A stretch of 64,000 nt of DNA from CAVZVZ01 sp963778895 (GTDB lineage: Bacteria > Actinomycetota > Acidimicrobiia > Acidimicrobiales > Acidimicrobilacustridaceae). Shown here piece by piece: positions 59,320 to 64,000 of this stretch. A model generated the notes under the pieces. The model did not search any database. It worked only from the letters and a program-made list of their open reading frames with translations, and was not told where the DNA came from. The stretch's first letter is position 1. The number at the start of each line of letters is the position of its first letter. The stretch spans positions 124,001-188,000 of the forward strand of contig CAVZVZ010000005.1 of the NCBI GenBank assembly GCA_963778895.1. Direction: 5' to 3'. The position numbers were made by a program, and so were the translations under genes.

Positions 59320-60221
59320 GGCGCCACTTTGCCCAAGGCGCGGCGCCCACCGGTCTTGTCCTCGGTGAGCTCCTTCACCGCCTTGGCGATGTCGCTTTGG
59401 TACTTCAACAAGATGTTGATGGTGTCGGCCGCATCCTTCTCGTTCACCGATTGCACACCGAGCAGCACCAAGGTGCGCGCCCAGTCGAGCGTCTCGGACA
59501 CCGACGGCGCCTTCTTCAACTCGAGCTGGCGAATCGACCGCACGATGCGCGCCACCTGATCGGCCAGGCTCTCGCTGATGTCCGGCACCTTGGTGAGCAC
59601 GATCTCTTTCTCGCGCTCCATGTCCGGATAGTCGATGTGCAGGAAGAGGCAGCGCCGCTTCAACGCTTCCGACAGCTCACGCGTGTTGTTCGATGTCAGG
59701 AACACCAACGGGATCTGGGTGGCCTCGATCGTGCCGAGCTCGGGGATCGACACCTGATAGTCGGACAGGATCTCGAGCAACAGCGCCTCGGTCTCGATCT
59801 CGACGCGGTCGACCTCGTCGATCAGCAGCACGACGGGCTCCTTGGACCGGATCGCTTCGAGCAACGGCCGGGTCAACAGGAACTGCTCCGAGAAGATGTC
59901 GTCCTCGATGTCGTCCCACGACTGGTCGACGTTGCGCTCGGTCTGGATGCGCAGCAGCTGCTTCTTGTAGTTCCACTCGTAGAGCGCCTTCGACTCGTCG
60001 AGGCCCTCGTAGCACTGGAGCCGGATGAGCCGGGCCCCGAGCCCCTCGGCCACCGACTTGGCGAGCTGGGTCTTGCCCGTGCCGGCCGGGCCCTCGATCA
60101 GCACCGGCTTCTGCAGCCGGTCCGCCAGGTAGACGACTCCGGCGATGCCCTCATCGGCCAGGTAGTTGACGTCTTTCAGCTGCTGGCGAACGGTGTCGGG
60201 CGACTCGAAGCGGAAATCCAT
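59316..60221 (-). CDS. MoxR/CoxD-like AAA+ ATPase
   Basis: Intact, 301 residues. Walker A is VLIEGPAGTGKTQLAKSVAE, Walker B EPVVLLIDEVDRVEIE, sensor 1 IPLVFLTSNNTRELSE and the arginine finger region ALKRRCLFLHIDYPD. The MoxR-type segment CYEGLDESKALYEWNYKKQL is present. It is expected to act as a chaperone with the VWA partner encoded immediately downstream. It is divergent from the DUF3039 gene; a palindrome in the short intergenic space could regulate both. Confidence 0.93.
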   Translation of the reverse strand: MDFRFESPDTVRQQLKDVNYLADEGIAGVVYLADRLQKPVLIEGPAGTGKTQLAKSVAEGLGARLIRLQCYEGLDESKALYEWNYKKQLLRIQTERNVDQSWDDIEDDIFSEQFLLTRPLLEAIRSKEPVVLLIDEVDRVEIETEALLLEILSDYQVSIPELGTIEATQIPLVFLTSNNTRELSEALKRRCLFLHIDYPDMEREKEIVLTKVPDISESLADQVARIVRSIRQLELKKAPSVSETLDWARTLVLLGVQSVNEKDAADTINILLKYQSDIAKAVKELTEDKTGGRRALGKVAP

Positions 60222-60241
60222 CCCCCGAGACTACCGGCGCA

Positions 60242-60259
60242 CTTGACCGCCCGGTCAAG
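60242..60259. promoter_or_regulatory. 8-base-arm palindrome, candidate repressor operator
   Basis: CTTGACCG-CC-CGGTCAAG is a perfect inverted repeat (arms 60242-60249 and 60252-60259), typical in size of a TetR-type operator. It lies between the divergent moxR and DUF3039 genes and overlaps TTGACC, a possible -35 box for the + gene. Confidence 0.5.
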
Positions 60260-60287
60260 GCGGTTCGGCGGCGTAGAGTCGTACGGG

Positions 60288-60572
60288 ATGAGCAGCACAT
60301 CGACCGAGATCGGCATTCGCCCTTCGGACCCCGAACTCGACCACGGCGAACCGGTCGTGGCCCACATCGTGCGCAAGGACAAAGGGTCCGACATCGCGGC
60401 GGCCATCCTCGAAGCCCGCATCACCGGCACGCCGCTCGAGGCGCTGTGCGGTGCGATCTTCGTACCCCAGCGCGACCCCCGGCGGGTCCCGCCGTGCGAC
60501 AAGTGCCGCGAGATCTACGACATGTATCGCGGCGTCAACGACAAGCTGCCCGAAGACCCGCCCGCCGAGTAG
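60288..60572 (+). CDS. DUF3039 small protein
   Basis: 94 residues from ATG 60288 (MSSTSTEIGIRPSDPELDHG). The conserved core is VAHIVRKDKGSDIAAAILEA, TPLEALCGAIFVPQRDP and VPPCDKCREIYDMYRG, with C-x25-C-x2-C spacing suggesting a small zinc ribbon. The family is widespread in Actinobacteria and of unknown function. It is convergent with proA, with 13 bases between them. Confidence 0.88.
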   Translation: MSSTSTEIGIRPSDPELDHGEPVVAHIVRKDKGSDIAAAILEARITGTPLEALCGAIFVPQRDPRRVPPCDKCREIYDMYRGVNDKLPEDPPAE

Positions 60573-60585
60573 ACGGTCGAACTGC

Positions 60586-61803
60586 CTAGGTGCGGATCTG
60601 GCCCTCGCCCCGCACCACGTACTTGGCTGTGGTCAGCTCGCGCAGTCCCATCGGACCTCGTGCGTGCAGCTTCTGGGTGGAGATGCCGATCTCGGCGCCG
60701 AACCCGAACTCCTCGCCGTCGACGAACCGCGTCGACGCGTTCACCACGACCGCAGCGGCGTCGACCTCGCGGGTGAACCGCTCGGCGGCAGGAAGAGACT
60801 CGGTGACGATGGCCTCGGTGTGGCCGGAGCCGTAACGGGCGATGTGCTCGATCGCCTCGTCGAGCGACGGCACGACACGTACGGCGAGCCGCAGGTCGAG
60901 GAACTCCGTGGCGAAGGCCTCGTCGGAGTCGAGCAACTCGACTCCCTCCAACGCTTCAGTAGCCCGCGGCAGGAAGTCGGCCGCCACCGCCTCGTGCACG
61001 AGCAGTGTCTCGGCCGCGTTGCAGACCGATGGTCGTTGCATCTTGGCGTTCACGATGATGTCGAGCGCCATGTCGAGGTCGGCATCGGCGTCGACGTACA
61101 CGTGGCAGTTGCCGTCACCGTCGATCACATAGGGCACGGTGGCGTTGTCGAGGATCGATTGGATCAACGCCGGGCCGCCCCGAGGAATGAGGCAGTCGAT
61201 GTAGTCGCGCTGCTGCATGAACTCCACCGCCGCCTCGTGCGAAGTGTCCTGCAACAACACGACGGCGTCGGCCGGCAGCCCGGCCTTGGCGATGGCGTCT
61301 CGCAGCACCGACGCGATCACGATGTTCGAGTTGATCGCTCCCGTCGAACCCCGCAAGAAGGCGGCGTTCCCCGACTTCAGACACAGCGCGGCGGCATCGC
61401 TCGTGACGTTGGGTCGGTTCTCGTAGATGATCGCCACGACGCCGAGCGGGACCCGCACCCGCGAGATGCGCAGACCGTTCGGTCGCACCCACCCGTCGAG
61501 CACCTCGCCTACGGGATCGGGCAGGCCCGCCACCTGGCGCAGACCACCCGCCATCGCCTCGATGCGCGCGTCGGACAGGCGCAAACGGTCGACCACCGTG
61601 GCCGACACCCCGCCCCGCTCGGCCGCGGTCACGTCCTCGGCGTTGGCGAGCAACACATCGTCGGTTCGCGCCACCAGCAGATCGGCGGCCGCGAGCAAGG
61701 CCTCGTTCTTGGCCGCCGTCGAAGCCGTTGCCAACGTCCGAGACGCAGCCTTCACCCGACGGCCGAGCTCGGGGATCGGGGTGCGGTCGGCGGGCGCGTT
61801 CAC
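60586..61803 (-). CDS. proA: Gamma-glutamyl phosphate reductase (ProA)
   Basis: NADPH-dependent second step of proline synthesis. Intact, 405 residues from GTG 61803. ALDH-type fold with RVPLGVVAIIYENRPNVTSD, CLKSGNAAFLRGSTGAINSN, LIPRGGPALIQSILDNATVP and the catalytic cysteine in AKMQRPSVCNAAETLLVHEA. RYGSGHTEAIVTES and the C-terminal FGFGAEIGISTQKLHARGPM are also typical. proB is not in the window. It is divergent from the AAA+ gene. Confidence 0.96.
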   Translation of the reverse strand: MNAPADRTPIPELGRRVKAASRTLATASTAAKNEALLAAADLLVARTDDVLLANAEDVTAAERGGVSATVVDRLRLSDARIEAMAGGLRQVAGLPDPVGEVLDGWVRPNGLRISRVRVPLGVVAIIYENRPNVTSDAAALCLKSGNAAFLRGSTGAINSNIVIASVLRDAIAKAGLPADAVVLLQDTSHEAAVEFMQQRDYIDCLIPRGGPALIQSILDNATVPYVIDGDGNCHVYVDADADLDMALDIIVNAKMQRPSVCNAAETLLVHEAVAADFLPRATEALEGVELLDSDEAFATEFLDLRLAVRVVPSLDEAIEHIARYGSGHTEAIVTESLPAAERFTREVDAAAVVVNASTRFVDGEEFGFGAEIGISTQKLHARGPMGLRELTTAKYVVRGEGQIRT

Positions 61804-61860
61804 GACCGCAAAGGCTACCTGCCCTGGTCACAGCGACACGCCTCGCTAGGCTCCGGCCTC

Positions 61861-63235
61861 GTGCGGATCGATCTCGGCCTGGACACGGCCGTCACGCGGT
61901 TCGTCGACGCGCTCACTCCGATCATGCGTGAGGTGGTGCAGCGCCTTCCCGACGGCCAGCCCGACAAGGCCGCGGACGACGTGGTGGTCGAGGCCTACAA
62001 CCTGGCCTGCGCCTACATCGATCTCGATGGGCTGGCCACCGACGACGAGCTGTGGGCCCTGATCCAGACCTTCTCACCCCGTCTCGACATCCCGTTGCTC
62101 AAGGCCACGCCCGCCGACGTCCGCCATGCCGGGCTCACCACCGGCACGAGCGCGTTCCTCAACGTGCCCTCGACCCTGTTCGAGATCCTCCGCGGGCTCG
62201 ACGAACGTGACAAGACGACCTACGCCCACACGTACTACGACCTGGCGGTGGCCATCGGCCACGTCGTCGCCTCGATCGACAGCTCACACCAGCCACACCG
62301 AGCTGCTCGGCATCGAGCGCTTCCGCGGCATGCTCCTCGCCGAGCTCCAGTCCGCACCGACGGCGCAACCCGCGAACCAGACCCCGCCACCGACCCCCGC
62401 ACCGGTGCAAGAGCCGGCCCGACCACTCGACGAGCTGCTCGCCGAGTTCGACGCGCTGGTCGGCCTGAACGCGGTCAAGGAAGAGGTGAAGCTCGTCACC
62501 AACCTCATCCGCGTGCAGAACTTGCGCCGCGAACGCCACCTCGTGGTGATGGACCAGAGCCGCCACCTCGTGTTCACCGGCAACCCGGGAACCGGCAAGA
62601 CGACGGTGGCGCGCCTGCTCGCCCAGATCTACCGGAGTCTCGGTGTGGTCGAGCGAGGCCAGCTCGTGGAGACCGATCGCGCCGGGCTCGTCGCCGGCTT
62701 CGTCGGCCAGACCGCGACCAAGGTCACCGAGGTGTTCGATCGAGCCGACCAAGGCGTGTTGCTGATCGACGAGGCGTACGCCCTGGTGCGAGGCAGCGAC
62801 GAGGACTTCGGCCGCGAGGCGATCGACACCATCGTGAAGCTCGTCGAGGATCGGCGTGATCGGGTCGTCGTGATCGTGGCCGGCTACCCCGACGAGATGG
62901 GTGACTTCGTCAATGCGAACCCCGGTCTGCAGTCACGGTTCCCGCGCACGATCTTCTTCCCCGACTACAGCGACGACGAGCTCGTCGCCATCTTCCGGAG
63001 CCTGTGCAACGAGGGCAACTACCTGTGCGACGCCGAGGTCGAGACGAGCGTGCGTGCGTGGCTCGCCGCTCAGCCTCGCGGCAAGGGGTTCGGTAACGGT
63101 CGCTTGGTTCGCAACCTGTTCGAGCACGCCGTCGCTCGCCAGGCCAGTCGCGTCGTCGAGCTGAAGGATCCGACCGACGCGCAGCTCGTCGGGCTCACCG
63201 CCGCCGACATTCCACCGCTCGAGGGCGGATCGTGA
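61861..63235 (+). CDS. CbbX/SpoVK-like AAA+ ATPase, frameshifted
   Basis: The N-terminal helical domain (about 140 residues; DLGLDTAVTRFVDALTPIMR, YYDLAVAIGHVVASID) is followed, after a break near 62290, by HTELLGIERFRGMLLAELQ and a Pro-rich linker. The AAA+ module then has ALVGLNAVKEEVKLVTNLI, Walker A VFTGNPGTGKTTVARLLAQI, FVGQTATKVTEVFDRADQGV, Walker B LLIDEAYALVRG, VIVAGYPDEMGDFVNANPGL and FPRTIFFPDYSDDELVAIF. This is the CbbX/SpoVK/EccA-type group. No Rubisco or ESX gene is nearby, so the role is open. It overlaps the next gene by four bases (GTGA). Confidence 0.85.
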
Positions 63236-64000
63236 AGCGGTTCGGCGCGCTGATGCTGGCCGCGGCCCTGATCGTCATCGCCGTCGTCGTCCGTAACCGA
63301 CTCGATGACAACAGCTCGTCCGGTAGCAACTCGGACACCTCGGCTGCTGCGACCGTCGTGTGCGTGACCGAGCTCGACGCCGTTTGCCGCGCGCTCGATC
63401 AGCGCCATACCGACCTGACCGTGCGCATCGAGGACGAAGCCACGACCCAACAAACCCTCGTCTCCGCTTCGTTCGATCCGAGCAACCCGCCGTTCGATGC
63501 CTGGGTCACGCTGCAACCGTTCCCGGAGATGGTGGCCGAGCAACGGTCGCGTGCGTTGCTCCCGGTCGCCCTGGGCGACACGAGCCAACCGCTCGCGCGA
63601 TCACCGCTCGTGATCGCGGCGTGGAACGACCGCCGCGCCGCGCTCGAGACCGCCTGCCCCGGCGGTATCACCTGGAAATGCATAGGCGACCAAGCAGGTC
63701 GCCCGTGGGCCGACGTCGGCGGCTCGGCCGCGTGGGGCAGCGTCAAACCCAGCCACTCCGTACCCGACGTGACGGCGTCGGGCCTGCTGGTCCTGGCGCA
63801 GGCCAGCGGCTCGTACTTCGGTCGCAGCGACTTCGCCCGCAACGACTTCGACGGCGACCCCGGGTTCGGCCAATGGTTCGAGCAACTCGAACGGTCGATC
63901 CCGTACGTTCCCCGTGCCGCCTCGCACGCCTCTCGACGAGATGCTCTCGATCGGGCCGTCGGTGTTCGATCTGACCGGAAGTCTCGAGGCGGCCGCCGGC
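63232..64000 (+). CDS. Membrane-anchored solute-binding-like protein, cut by window end
   Basis: The GTG at 63232 overlaps the AAA+ stop. The N-terminal helix is RFGALMLAAALIVIAVVVRN, then a Ser/Asn-rich linker and an extracytoplasmic domain resembling the start of type II solute-binding proteins: VVCVTELDAVCRALDQRHTD, SNPPFDAWVTLQPFPEMVAE, RSPLVIAAWNDRRAALETAC and KPSHSVPDVTASGLLVLAQA. A frame break near 63925 is likely, because another frame continues PLDEMLSIGPSVFDLTGSLE to the window edge. Classification is tentative. Pairing with a cytoplasmic AAA+ protein through an overlapping start is notable. Confidence 0.6.
   Translation, partial: MKRFGALMLAAALIVIAVVVRNRLDDNSSSGSNSDTSAAATVVCVTELDAVCRALDQRHTDLTVRIEDEATTQQTLVSASFDPSNPPFDAWVTLQPFPEMVAEQRSRALLPVALGDTSQPLARSPLVIAAWNDRRAALETACPGGITWKCIGDQAGRPWADVGGSAAWGSVKPSHSVPDVTASGLLVLAQASGSYFGRSDFARNDFDGDPGFGQWFEQLERSIPYVPRAASHASRRDALDRAVGVRSDRKSRGGRR

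Noticed and set aside
60451..61860. Long + strand frame running opposite proA into the AAA+ gene
   Set aside because: The part opposite proA has no homology; the AAA+ protein begins at GTG 61861.

Overview
The window is GC-rich actinobacterial DNA, most likely from the class Acidimicrobiia or a near relative. That placement is inferred from gene content: BldD, LytR_C and PAC2 proteins, F420-type luciferase-like oxidoreductases, class II DAHP synthase and an HrcA/CIRCE heat-shock arrangement. It is mostly ordinary chromosome. I see no insertion sequence, prophage, CRISPR array or rRNA. One tRNA-Ala is present.

About half of the genes are interrupted by one-base frame changes. They fall in housekeeping genes too (hemW, rsmE, hrcA, lepA, comEC, aroG, nirA). 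Where the expected protein is obvious, the change often sits in a short homopolymer (a T run in hemW, G runs in the livF-like domain). I therefore read them mainly as uncorrected sequencing indels and annotate each such gene as one locus with the break noted.

Layout. 1-8918: surface-polysaccharide cluster (sulfotransferase, GT2, DUF4012 protein, Wzz/BY-kinase, Wzy-like polymerase, GT4). 8967-12666: AGPS-like flavoenzyme, then a pseudokinase and a LysM protein with a 4-base overlap. 12693-19790: hemW, bldD, rsmE, dnaJ, hrcA with its CIRCE operator, a triplicated 73/74-base repeat at the lepA 3' end, lepA and rpsT. 19837-25010: holA, folP, comEC, comEA and a thioredoxin-TPR protein. 25176-27088: an APH-type phosphotransferase and a PAC2 protein.

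27093-36517 is the most unusual part: a branched-chain-amino-acid-type (Liv/HAAT) ABC transport operon of tetR, a fused LivH-LivM permease, a fused MFS-LivF-LivG protein and two tandem solute-binding paralogs with N-terminal membrane anchors. The genes overlap or nearly touch, so they look like one transcription unit. The MFS domain runs into the first ATPase in a single open frame.

36767-46232: F420-type oxidoreductase, HAD phosphatase, fatty acyl-AMP ligase, leuS, tRNA-Ala(GGC), two adjacent single-motif LAGLIDADG endonucleases, rsfS, a LytR_C protein and nadD. 46649-51610: sigma-70-family factor, class II DAHP synthase, then nirA-cysH for assimilatory sulfate reduction. 51730-57527: AbiEi/DUF559 protein, PaaX regulator, luciferase-like oxidoreductase, GerMN lipoprotein, MBL-Rieske protein and DUF1990. 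A large inverted repeat (57594-57704) sits between convergent genes. 57829-64000: CoxE/CoxD-like VWA-MoxR pair, DUF3039 protein, proA, a CbbX/SpoVK-like AAA+ protein and a membrane-anchored solute-binding-like protein cut by the window end.
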